Shown one piece after another: positions 1 to 6,462 of a stretch of DNA of 9,877 bases. The translations under genes and the position numbers were made by a program. The stretch comes from Oceanococcus sp041624435 (GTDB lineage Bacteria > Pseudomonadota > Gammaproteobacteria > Nevskiales > Oceanococcaceae): assembly GCA_041624435.1 (NCBI GenBank), contig JBFJVB010000125.1, positions 1 to 9,877 of the forward strand, in the 5' to 3' direction. The notes under the pieces are model-generated. The model was not told the DNA's origin, searched no databases, and saw only the letters and a program-made list of their open reading frames with translations. Numbering within the stretch: the first letter of the stretch is position 1; each line of letters begins with the position of its first letter.

Positions 1-269
1 GCCATCGGCAGCATGGCCCGCTGCTGTATCGCGACGAAGAAGCCCTGGCCGTCTTTGCTCAGGTCACCGCACCGACCTTGATTCTGGATGCAGACAAATC
101 CTACCTGGCCAACGCCAGCTCGCCGCCGCAGCGTGCCGCCCGGCTGGCGTGCTTTGCGCAGCGTCTGGAACGCACCGTTCCTGGCGGGCACATGCTGCAT
201 TTTGACGCTCCGGCGGAAACCGCGGCCCAGCTGATCGAGTTTCTTGACGCGGCCACGCCCTTGAGTTGA
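1..269 (+). CDS. Alpha/beta hydrolase, C-terminal part (5' truncated by window)
   Basis: The frame is open from base 3 to a TGA at 267-269, about 88 residues, and the 5' part lies outside the window. The segment PTLILDADKSYL (ending near base 107) is the usual strand-plus-turn that carries the catalytic acid in alpha/beta hydrolases. The segment PGGHMLHFDAP places a candidate catalytic His at codon 189-191, followed by the terminal helix AAQLIEFLDA. The nucleophile elbow should lie upstream and is not seen, so the substrate cannot be named; a small esterase, epoxide-hydrolase-like or haloperoxidase-like enzyme are all possible. An internal TTG at 78 is not a believable start because the homologous-looking frame continues upstream of it. 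It runs in the same direction as fadE, but 262 bp separate them, so a shared operon is doubtful. Confidence 0.8.
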   Translation, partial: HRQHGPLLYRDEEALAVFAQVTAPTLILDADKSYLANASSPPQRAARLACFAQRLERTVPGGHMLHFDAPAETAAQLIEFLDAATPLS

Positions 270-274
270 GCGTC

Positions 275-301
275 AAAAAAACGCCCGCAAAAATGCGGGC
301 G
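275..301 (-). terminator. Rho-independent terminator oriented for the minus strand
   Basis: A perfect 8-bp GC-rich stem (CGCCCGCA at 282-289, TGCGGGCG at 294-301) closes an AAAA loop. Seven A residues at 275-281 lie on its left, which become a seven-U tract only in a minus-strand transcript. On the plus strand the stem is followed by CAAGATCC, so it would be a poor U-tract terminator for the hydrolase gene that ends at 269. It may act in both directions with unequal strength. No minus-strand protein gene ends here. Confidence 0.75.
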
Positions 302-476
302 CAAGATCCCCAGGGGGGTGGGGGTGGGAGCCGTGGGCCGCTGCGCGACCGCGAAGGGGATGCCGGTTGATGACAGCGCACTCCCGGTGCCACTGTCCGG
401 CGAAGAGGACATCGACCGTCGTCGATAGACTTCAACTTAGGGCCGGCGATGTGAAAATTGCGTGAAGAACGCGGCT
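302..476. other. Noncoding stretch between the hydrolase and fadE
   Basis: I find no credible coding region here on either strand: reading frames that cross it have no family likeness and run through the terminator hairpin. It holds a G-run with quadruplex spacing (313-337), a 6-bp inverted repeat pair ATCCCC/GGGGAT (306-311 and 356-361) and a short perfect repeat ATCGAC-N4-GTCGAT (411-426). These could be parts of a structured RNA or leader, but no promoter was recognised inside it on either strand. Confidence 0.5.
313..337 (+). other. G-quadruplex-type motif
   Basis: Four G-runs (G6 at 313-318, G5 at 320-324, G3 at 326-328, G3 at 335-337) are separated by loops of 1, 1 and 6 bases. This fits the classical G3+N1-7 pattern. 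It starts 12 bases after the terminator hairpin and lies on the plus strand, the same strand as the hydrolase and fadE. Whether it folds in the cell is unknown. Confidence 0.55.
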
Positions 477-505
477 TTGACAAGCTAGGCTGTCCACCCT
501 GTCAT
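477..505 (+). promoter_or_regulatory. Sigma70-like promoter of fadE
   Basis: A perfect -35 hexamer TTGACA (477-482) is followed after exactly 17 bp by TGTCAT (500-505), which matches TATAAT at four of six bases. The expected transcription start is near 511-513, giving a leader of about 20 bases before the ATG at 532. This position argues against a TTG start at 505, which would fall within the -10 region. Confidence 0.6.
479..494. promoter_or_regulatory. Imperfect palindrome over the fadE promoter spacer
   Basis: GACAAGCTAGGCTGTC pairs at six of eight symmetric positions around a central CTAG. It overlaps the end of the -35 hexamer and the spacer of the fadE promoter, a common place for a repressor site. 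It does not look like the classic E. coli FadR or Pseudomonas PsrA consensus. Chance occurrence is possible. Confidence 0.25.
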
Positions 506-531
506 TGAGCGCCGGTTTTGGGAAACAAACC

Positions 532-3006
532 ATGCACAGTCTGATCTGGTTACTGGTTTTTCTGGCCCTTGCTCTGGCGCTGGCCTGGCGCCCCGCCACG
601 CTGCGAACGACCTTGGGGGTGATGGGCCTGAGCCTGTTCGCGTTCAGCGTCCTGGGCCCGGAAGCCACCTTGTTCAAAGGGCTGTTGTGGCTGCTGTTCG
701 CCGCGCTGAGCACCGCCCTGCTCCTGCCCAGCGTGCGCCACGATTATCTGCTGCGCCCCGCCATGAACTACGCGCGCCGCCGACTGCCCAGGCTGTCGCC
801 GACCGAAGCCCAGGCCATGGAAGCCGGGACCGTGGGCTGGGAAGCGGAGCTGTTCAGTGGCCGACCGGACTGGTACAAACTGCTGTCCATTCGAACGCCC
901 GAGCTGTCGCCTGGGGAACAGGCCTTTCTGGACGGGCCGGTGGAAACATTCTGCAAGCTGCTCAAGGACTGGGAAATCAGCCATGAACTGGCGGACTTGC
1001 CCCCCAAAGCCTGGGACTATCTGAAGCAGCACAGGTTCTTCGGCCTGGAGATTCCCACCGAGTACGGCGGCCTGGGCTTTTCCGCCGGCGCCCATGCCGC
1101 GGTGCTGCGCAAGATCGCCAGCGCCCCGGCCGGCATGACCGCCAGTTCGATCGTCGCCGTACCCAACTCCCTGGGACCGGCAGCCCTGCTGCTGAAATAC
1201 GGCACGCCTGAACAACAGCAGCGCTATCTCCCGGCCCTGGCCCGCGGTGATGACATTCCCTGCTTCGCCCTGACCAGTCCCAGCGCCGGCTCCGACGCCG
1301 GGGCCATCACCGACCATGGCGTCGTCTGCCGCGGCCGCTGGCAGAACGAGGACATCATCGGCATCCGCCTGAATTGGGATAAGCGCTACATCAGCCTGGC
1401 GCCGGTAGCGAGCCTGATCGGCCTGGCTTTCCAATTGTCCGACCCGGAAGGCCTGGTCGGCGACCAGCCCAGTCTGGGCATGTCCTGCGCGCTGATTCCG
1501 GCGCGGCTGCCCGGCATCGAAATCGGCAAGCGTCATCTGCCGCTGAACGCGCCCTTCATGAACGGCCCGGTCCGCGGCCGGGATGTCTTCGTACCGCTGG
1601 ATTGCCTGATTGGCGGCCTGGACCTGGCCGGCCAGGGCTGGCGCATGCTGACGCAATGCCTGGCCACCGGGCGGGCGATTTCGCTGCCCGCTGGCAGCAG
1701 CGGCCTGCTCCAGGGCCTGGCGCGGCAGAGCGGTGCCTATGCCCGAATCCGGGAGCAGTTCGGTCGTCCGATCGGCGAGTTTGAAGGTGTGGCCGAGGCA
1801 CTGGGGCGGATCGGCGGCCGGACTTACGCCGCCACGGCGCTCAGTCGCATGACCGCGGCGGCAGTGGATACCGGCGAGCGGCCCTCGGTGGCTTCGGCGA
1901 TTGCCAAGTATCACTGCACCGACCTGATGCGCAAGGCCGCGGCCGACGCCATGGATATCCATGCGGGCAAGGGCGTCATGCTCGGCCCGAACAACTGGCT
2001 GGGACGCACCTGGCAGGCGGCGCCGATTCATGCCACCGTCGAAGGCGCGAACATCCTGACCCGTTCGATGATGATCTACGGGCAAGGTGCTCTGCGCGCT
2101 CACCCCTACCTGCTACGCGAGATCCAGGCCCTGGACAAGGACGATATTGCGGCCTTCGAAAGCCTGCTCGGCGCGCATTTCGGCCATCTGTCCCGGGCTG
2201 CCAGTCGCGCGTTCGTACTCGCGCTGTGCGACGCGCGCCTGGCGTCGGCGCCGGCAGGCCCAGCCGCCGCGCATTATCGACAGCTGGCGCGTTACAGCGC
2301 TGCCTTCGCGCTGGTCGGCGATTTTTGCGCCCTGTCCCTGGGAGCGGAACTCAAGCTCAGGGAAAGCCTGTCCGGCCGGCTGGCCGATGTGCTGTCCTGG
2401 CTGTACATCGCCAGCGCCAGCCTGAAGCAGTTCGCCGAAGACGGCGCCCGGATCGAGGATGCCCCGCTGCTGGACTGGGTGTGCGCCCAGGCCGGTGTCG
2501 AGATCGAAACCGCGCTGGATGGCTTGATTCGACACCTGCCCTCGCGGCCGCTGGCCTGGCTGGCCCGCCTGCTGGTTTTTCCCCTGGGCCGACGTCAGCG
2601 TCCCGCGGCCGATTCCACCCTGTGGTCGATCGCACAGCTGCTGCAGACCCCCGGCGACGCCCGTGACCGGCTCACCGCAGACGCCTGGGTCAGCACCGAT
2701 CCACGCCGCCCGACGGGACGCCTGGAGCGCTGTCTGCACAGCGTGGTGAAAAACACCAGCCTGTGGCGGCGATTGCGACGGGCTCAGCGCGACGGGCAGC
2801 TGCCGCTGCTGGCCGAAGACGCCTGTATCGACGCGGCCGAAAGCGCTGGCATCCTCAGCGGCCCGGAAGCGCTCGCCCTGCGTGAAGCTCAGGACTTGCT
2901 GGGCAAGGTCTGCGCCGTAGACGAATTCACCAGCGCCGCGCTGGCGCATCGCAAGACACCGGCCAGGCCGTCGCGGCAACGCAGCACCGCTTCAGCCACC
3001 CCCTAG
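532..3006 (+). CDS. fadE: Acyl-CoA dehydrogenase FadE
   Basis: This FAD enzyme oxidises acyl-CoA to trans-2-enoyl-CoA, the first step of the fatty-acid beta-oxidation cycle. The product is 824 residues, close to E. coli FadE (814), and collinear with it as I remember that sequence. Residues 3-66 form two or three hydrophobic membrane segments. The acyl-CoA dehydrogenase core begins near 105 with a GWEAELFSGRPDW block. FALTSPSAGSDAG at about 245-257 is the FAD/substrate loop. The TVEGANILTRSMM block holds the candidate catalytic base Glu504. The C-terminal third, from about 520, is the FadE-specific DUF1974-type domain. The ATG at 532 is chosen over an in-frame TTG at 505 because GGGA (520-523) lies 8 bases upstream and the predicted transcript begins after 505. 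The loop has Ser where E. coli FadE has Glu (SPSAGSD against SPEAGSD), an unlikely cause of inactivity. It converges on the SanA-like gene with only 20 bp between stops. Confidence 0.96.
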   Translation: MHSLIWLLVFLALALALAWRPATLRTTLGVMGLSLFAFSVLGPEATLFKGLLWLLFAALSTALLLPSVRHDYLLRPAMNYARRRLPRLSPTEAQAMEAGTVGWEAELFSGRPDWYKLLSIRTPELSPGEQAFLDGPVETFCKLLKDWEISHELADLPPKAWDYLKQHRFFGLEIPTEYGGLGFSAGAHAAVLRKIASAPAGMTASSIVAVPNSLGPAALLLKYGTPEQQQRYLPALARGDDIPCFALTSPSAGSDAGAITDHGVVCRGRWQNEDIIGIRLNWDKRYISLAPVASLIGLAFQLSDPEGLVGDQPSLGMSCALIPARLPGIEIGKRHLPLNAPFMNGPVRGRDVFVPLDCLIGGLDLAGQGWRMLTQCLATGRAISLPAGSSGLLQGLARQSGAYARIREQFGRPIGEFEGVAEALGRIGGRTYAATALSRMTAAAVDTGERPSVASAIAKYHCTDLMRKAAADAMDIHAGKGVMLGPNNWLGRTWQAAPIHATVEGANILTRSMMIYGQGALRAHPYLLREIQALDKDDIAAFESLLGAHFGHLSRAASRAFVLALCDARLASAPAGPAAAHYRQLARYSAAFALVGDFCALSLGAELKLRESLSGRLADVLSWLYIASASLKQFAEDGARIEDAPLLDWVCAQAGVEIETALDGLIRHLPSRPLAWLARLLVFPLGRRQRPAADSTLWSIAQLLQTPGDARDRLTADAWVSTDPRRPTGRLERCLHSVVKNTSLWRRLRRAQRDGQLPLLAEDACIDAAESAGILSGPEALALREAQDLLGKVCAVDEFTSAALAHRKTPARPSRQRSTASATP

Positions 3007-3026
3007 CCCGGTGACGCAGGCGGCGC

Positions 3027-3668
3027 TCAATCCGCCAGCACGATCGGCTCAGGCGCCCCCAGCACCTGGGGCGCGGTATTGAGCACATGCACATCCAGCA
3101 CCGCGAGCAGCCGCGCCATCACTTCACGCACTTCGATGTGCCAGCGTTCGATCAGGGGCGGCTGCGCTGCGGCATAGGCCTGCGCACTCAGCCCGACACT
3201 GCGCGCCAGAAACAGGGCACGGTACAGATGATACGGCTGGGAGATGATGGTCAAGGTTTCCTGGGCGAAGATTTCCCGCGCCCGCACGATGGAGTCGAAA
3301 GTGCGCCGCCCGGCATAATCCAGGGTGATGGCGTCTTCGGGCACCCCCCGTTGCAGCAGCGCTTCGTGCATCCGCGCGGGTTCGTTGTAATAGATCTCCG
3401 GGTTGGCCCCACTGGCCAGGATATGCCGCACCAGGCCGGCGTGATACAGCTGGGCCGCCGCATCCATGCGCCCGGCAAAATGCCGATTGGGATGGCCATC
3501 GGCCGACCAGTGGCTGGTGCCCAGCACCAGGGCCACATCGGTCACCGCCAGACCGCCGGGATCGGTCTTGATCGGGCCGGCGACCGTGATCACATACAGA
3601 TTCGCCGCGAGCAGCACAGCAGCGGCCAGGCCGATCATCACCAGACCAATGGCCATCAGCAGACGCAT
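3027..3668 (-). CDS. sanA: SanA-like DUF218 (ElyC/SanA/YdcF) membrane protein
   Basis: The 213-residue product starts with one membrane segment (about 4-26), then a DUF218 domain (about 45-190) probably outside the cytoplasmic membrane. Family signatures are ALVLGT at 46-51, YNEP at 94-97, LDYAGRRTFDSIVRA at 116-130 and the RALFLA helix at 150-155. The LDYAG-RT-DSIVR block matches E. coli SanA closely. SanA is linked in E. coli to the envelope barrier against vancomycin at high temperature; its reaction is not known to me. The gene lies 33 bp after the lipase gene in the same direction, so the two are probably co-transcribed. No good Shine-Dalgarno is visible before the ATG at 3668, which fits translation coupled to a transcript from upstream. 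Other DUF218 members (YdcF, ElyC) are alternatives, but the motif match favours SanA. Confidence 0.82.
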   Translation of the reverse strand: MRLLMAIGLVMIGLAAAVLLAANLYVITVAGPIKTDPGGLAVTDVALVLGTSHWSADGHPNRHFAGRMDAAAQLYHAGLVRHILASGANPEIYYNEPARMHEALLQRGVPEDAITLDYAGRRTFDSIVRAREIFAQETLTIISQPYHLYRALFLARSVGLSAQAYAAAQPPLIERWHIEVREVMARLLAVLDVHVLNTAPQVLGAPEPIVLAD

Positions 3669-3701
3669 TAGCGATGCACCATCAGGCGACAGCCGGATGT
3701 T

Positions 3702-4661
3702 TCAAGCCGGTGCCGCACCATCCTGCAAGACCCGCAGAACCATCCGCATCACCGGCACGGACACGATCATCTCCATGTGGCCGATGCCGGGCATGGCGAT
3801 ACTTTGCCCGTAGATGTCGCTGACCCGGGTACGGTCTTGCGGGGCGACGATACTGTCGTGCGGTGACCAGATCGCGGTGAAAGGCACCGGACAGGGCCTG
3901 GTTTCATACTGCGCCAGATCCTTGAGCCAGTCGCTGTCGACGATCATCTGGCGCATGTTTTCACCCAGGCCACTGGGCCCCTTGGCCAGCACCGTGCCGC
4001 CAAACGGCGCGCCCAGACTGATCGCCCGAGCCACCCGCGCGGCGCCGTCCTGCTTGTCCAGATAGGCCCTGATCACCACCCCACCCATGCTGTGACCGAT
4101 CAGGATCACCTGATCCTGCCCGGTTTCTGCGCAGATCTGCTCCACCAGCCGGCCCAGATGGCGGGCGTTGTCGTCGATACTGCCGAACACCGGCTCCAGC
4201 GTGACCGCGTAACTCTGGGCATAGCCATGGCTCGCCAGAAACCGGCGGAATTTGCCGTAGTAACCGCGATTGCACAGGAATCCCGGCACCAGCACGATGG
4301 GCGGTCCCTGGTGGGGCTGGGAGGTGGGCGGATCATTCTTGACCAGCCAGGGCTCCAGCGCGAAATAGAACGGATAGGTCCACAGGGCTGAATACAGCTC
4401 ATTGAGATACAGCTTCAGGCTGGCCCAGGGACCGATTTCGTACTCGGCGGGCTTCGGGGAACGGGCCAGCCAGGTTTGCAGAAAATTGCCGGCGACCATG
4501 ACCGCCCGGATCGCAACGAAAATCAGCAGCACCCGACCCAACATGGGCAGGAGTTCGCGTCCCGTCCAGGCGCCGTGCAACAGATACACCGCGTACAATC
4601 CCAACTCCACGCACATGGCGATAAAGAAAGCGCGGGCATGACGTCCCATCGGCTGCTGCAT
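3702..4661 (-). CDS. Membrane-anchored alpha/beta hydrolase (lipase/esterase family)
   Basis: The 319-residue product has two hydrophobic segments (about 11-32 and 37-65), then an alpha/beta hydrolase domain. Its fold signatures are IVLVPGF at 122-128 (oxyanion hole region), the nucleophile elbow GHSMGG with Ser191, WSPHDSIV with candidate acid Asp269, and GIGHMEM with His295, a complete Ser-Asp-His set. It resembles bacterial triacylglycerol lipase/esterase proteins of the GHSMGG type; the true substrate could be glycerides or membrane lipids. The ATG at 4661 is preceded by AGGT 6 bases upstream. A GTG at 4733 would add 24 non-hydrophobic residues and overlap the divergent glycosylase gene, so it was not used. 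The SanA-like gene follows after 33 bp. No lipase foldase gene is present in the window. Confidence 0.85.
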   Translation of the reverse strand: MQQPMGRHARAFFIAMCVELGLYAVYLLHGAWTGRELLPMLGRVLLIFVAIRAVMVAGNFLQTWLARSPKPAEYEIGPWASLKLYLNELYSALWTYPFYFALEPWLVKNDPPTSQPHQGPPIVLVPGFLCNRGYYGKFRRFLASHGYAQSYAVTLEPVFGSIDDNARHLGRLVEQICAETGQDQVILIGHSMGGVVIRAYLDKQDGAARVARAISLGAPFGGTVLAKGPSGLGENMRQMIVDSDWLKDLAQYETRPCPVPFTAIWSPHDSIVAPQDRTRVSDIYGQSIAMPGIGHMEMIVSVPVMRMVLRVLQDGAAPA

Positions 4662-4714
4662 AATTTGACCTGCAATTTCGGGCGGGCGAAGTCGGGCATT
4701 GTCGCAGAGGCTCG
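4662..4714. promoter_or_regulatory. Shared divergent upstream region, lipase and DNA glycosylase
   Basis: Only 53 bp separate the two divergent start codons, so promoters for both must lie here or inside the coding regions. A TTGACC (4665-4670) is the best -35-like hexamer on the plus strand, but no matching -10 follows at proper spacing. Ribosome binding sites are clear: AGGT (4668-4671, minus) for the lipase and AGAGG (4706-4710, plus) for the glycosylase. Confidence 0.35.
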
Positions 4715-5236
4715 ATGAGCACTCCAGCCCCACCGCGAATTCACGGCTTTGCGCCGATTCTGCCGGAGCGGCCGCGCCTGCTGATACTCGGCTCCATGCC
4801 CAGCATCGCGTCGCTGCGCCAAGGCCAGTATTACGGCCATCCTCGCAACCGCTTCTGGCCCTTGATGGGCGAGCTGTTCGGGGCCGGTCCCGAATGCACC
4901 TACCCGCAGCGAACCCGGCGACTGCGCGCGCTGGGCATCGCCTTATGGGACGTGCTGGCGACCTGCGAGCGCAGCGGGAGCCTGGATGCGGCCATTGTCC
5001 GGCGCTCGGAACAGGCCAACCCCCTGGCCGATCTGCTGCGCCTGAACCCCCAGCTGAAACAGGTCTGTTTCAATGGCCGCGCTGCCGAACAGGCCTTCCG
5101 GCGCCACGTCAGACCGCAACTGCCCGCTGATGCCCTGCCGATGTTGCTGTGCCTGCCGTCGACCAGCCCGGCCAATGCCGCCTGGCCCTGGCCACGCCTG
5201 CTGGAAGCCTGGCGCCAGATCCTGCCCCTGGATTAA
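4715..5236 (+). CDS. DNA-deoxyinosine (hypoxanthine)/uracil-DNA glycosylase, UDG family 6
   Basis: The 173-residue product has the hallmarks of the family-6 uracil-DNA glycosylase superfamily, annotated as DNA-deoxyinosine glycosylase. These enzymes cut the bond between sugar and deaminated adenine (hypoxanthine), starting base excision repair. The N-terminal motif is LILGSMPS (23-30), followed by QYYGHPRNRFWPL (38-50); Asn45 is my candidate for the catalytic Asn. The ALWDVLATCERSGSLDAAI block (76-94) and the C-terminal LPSTSPANA (147-155) complete the set. The length is normal for single-domain members. The ATG at 4715 has AGAGG 4 bases upstream. It is divergent from the lipase with no functional link apparent, and its TAA forms one arm of a palindrome shared with the convergent VWA gene. 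Substrate choice, hypoxanthine or uracil, cannot be read from sequence. Confidence 0.88.
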   Translation: MSTPAPPRIHGFAPILPERPRLLILGSMPSIASLRQGQYYGHPRNRFWPLMGELFGAGPECTYPQRTRRLRALGIALWDVLATCERSGSLDAAIVRRSEQANPLADLLRLNPQLKQVCFNGRAAEQAFRRHVRPQLPADALPMLLCLPSTSPANAAWPWPRLLEAWRQILPLD

Positions 5237-5252
5237 GCCGGCAACCGGCTTA
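5234..5252. terminator. Palindromic hairpin carrying both convergent stop codons
   Basis: TAAGCCGG (5234-5241), CAA loop, CCGGCTTA (5245-5252) is a perfect 8-bp stem. The left TAA is the stop of the glycosylase gene and the right TTA is, on the minus strand, the TAA stop of the VWA gene. No T-tract follows on either side, so it is not a textbook intrinsic terminator. It may instead mark or protect the 3' ends of both transcripts. The stem is directly visible; the role is inferred. Confidence 0.6.
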
Positions 5253-6425
5253 CAACAGGCGCTTCATACCCTTTTCCAGACCGGCCAGGGTCATCGGGAA
5301 CATGCGCTGCTCGACCAGTTCGCGCGTCACCTGGATCGAAGGGTGGTACTCCCAGTGTTCCTCCGGCTCCGGATTCAGCCAGATGCTGTGCTTGAAATGC
5401 TGGGTCAGGCGCTGCATCCAGGTCGCCCCGGCTTCCTCATTCCAGTGCTCGACGCTGCCACCGGCATAGGTGATCTCATACGGGCTCATGGTCGCATCGC
5501 CGACAAAAATCAGCTTGTAATCCTCACCGAAGCGGTGGATGACATCCCAGGTCGAGGTCTTGTCGGTCTGGCGCCGGTTATTGTCCTTCCACACGCTTTC
5601 ATAGACGAAATTGTGGAAATAGAAATATTCCATGTGCTTGAATTCGCCGCTGGCCGCGGAAAACAACTCCTCGCAGACGCGGATATGCGGATCCATTGAT
5701 CCACCGACATCGAAAAACAACAGCACCTTCACCGCATTGTGCCGTTCAGGCACCATTTTGATGTCCAGATAGCCGGCGTTACGCGCGGTGCTGCGAATGG
5801 TGTCATCCAGATCCAGGACTTCCTCGGCCCCCGTACGGGCAAATTTGCGCAGCCGCCGCAGGGCCAGCTTGATATTGCGCGTGCCCAGCTCCAGGGTATC
5901 GTCGAGATTGGCGTATTCGCGTTTGTCCCAGACTTTCACCGCGCGGCGATTACCGCCCTGACCGCCAATCCGCACCCCTTCCGGATTGAAACCGGCGTTG
6001 CCGAAGGGCGAGGTGCCGCCGGTACCGATCCATTTGTTGCCGCCTTCGTGCCGCTCCTTCTGCTCCTCCAGGCGTTTCTTCAGCTCTTCCATCAGCTTGT
6101 CCAGGCCTCCCAGGGCCTGGATCTTGCGCATCTCTTCATCCGACAGCTGCAGCTGCTTCATCTGCTCCAGCCACTCCCCGGGAATCTCCGCCTGCAGCAG
6201 ATTTTCCAGCAGATCTTCGACGCCCTTGAAATAGGTTCCGAACACCCGGTCGAACTTGTCGAACTTGGTTTCGTCCTTGACCAGAGTGGTTCGGGCCAGA
6301 TAGTAGAAATCGTCGATCGAACAGAACGCCACCCGCCGCTGCAGGGCTTCGATCAGCGTCAGATATTCGGTCACGCTGGGCTTGAGATCCGCCTTGCGTA
6401 GCGCGTAGAAGAAGTTAGTGAGCAT
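5250..6425 (-). CDS. CoxE-like von Willebrand factor A (VWA) protein, partner of MoxR
   Basis: The 391-residue product has a helical N-terminal part (1-125) ending in a charged, coiled-coil-like stretch (about 96-127), a Gly-rich linker (128-160) and a VWA domain from about 230. The MIDAS metal site starts with FFDVGGSMD, giving Asp239, Gly241 and Ser243 where the classic pattern is DxSxS. FVGDATMSP (307-315) looks like a further metal-loop segment with Asp310. No signal peptide or membrane segment is evident, so it is probably cytoplasmic. VWA proteins encoded beside MoxR ATPases are thought to act as substrate or metal adaptors for them. The gene follows the MoxR gene by 37 bp. The ATG at 6425 has AGGAG (6432-6436, minus) 6 bases upstream, the best ribosome site in the window. 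I believe the DVGGS variant is common in this subfamily, but could not check. Confidence 0.88.
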   Translation of the reverse strand: MLTNFFYALRKADLKPSVTEYLTLIEALQRRVAFCSIDDFYYLARTTLVKDETKFDKFDRVFGTYFKGVEDLLENLLQAEIPGEWLEQMKQLQLSDEEMRKIQALGGLDKLMEELKKRLEEQKERHEGGNKWIGTGGTSPFGNAGFNPEGVRIGGQGGNRRAVKVWDKREYANLDDTLELGTRNIKLALRRLRKFARTGAEEVLDLDDTIRSTARNAGYLDIKMVPERHNAVKVLLFFDVGGSMDPHIRVCEELFSAASGEFKHMEYFYFHNFVYESVWKDNNRRQTDKTSTWDVIHRFGEDYKLIFVGDATMSPYEITYAGGSVEHWNEEAGATWMQRLTQHFKHSIWLNPEPEEHWEYHPSIQVTRELVEQRMFPMTLAGLEKGMKRLL

Positions 6426-6462
6426 ATCGGGCTCCTGCTGGCCGCGGCGCCGTGCCGAAGCG

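Noticed and set aside
411..426. ATCGAC-N4-GTCGAT inverted repeat upstream of fadE
   Set aside because: It is short, and its arms are of a type frequent by chance in GC-rich DNA; it lies about 50 bp upstream of the promoter with no second copy seen.
505..531. TTG start for fadE nine codons upstream
   Set aside because: It falls within the -10 hexamer of the predicted promoter; the ATG at 532 has a ribosome site and begins directly with the membrane segment.
550..2103. Long open frame on the minus strand opposite fadE (517 codons)
   Set aside because: It is Gln/Gly/Arg-rich with no recognisable domain and lies fully antisense to a certain fadE. Long antisense frames are expected in GC-rich genes.
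2113..2979. Minus-strand frame of 288 codons within fadE
   Set aside because: It is a shadow of the FadE C-terminal domain, with no family likeness or ribosome site.
3053..3074. Seven-bp GC hairpin (GCGCCCC/GGGGCGC) near the fadE-sanA junction
   Set aside because: It lies within the sanA coding region and has no T-tract, so I do not call it a terminator, though it might slow fadE read-through.
4662..4733. GTG start at 4733 for the lipase
   Set aside because: It would overlap the divergent glycosylase gene and add a non-hydrophobic leader; the ATG at 4661 has a well-spaced AGGT.
5739..6401. Plus-strand frame of 220 codons opposite the VWA gene
   Set aside because: It is antisense to a well-supported gene, and its Leu/Gln-rich stretch mirrors the coiled-coil codons of the VWA protein.
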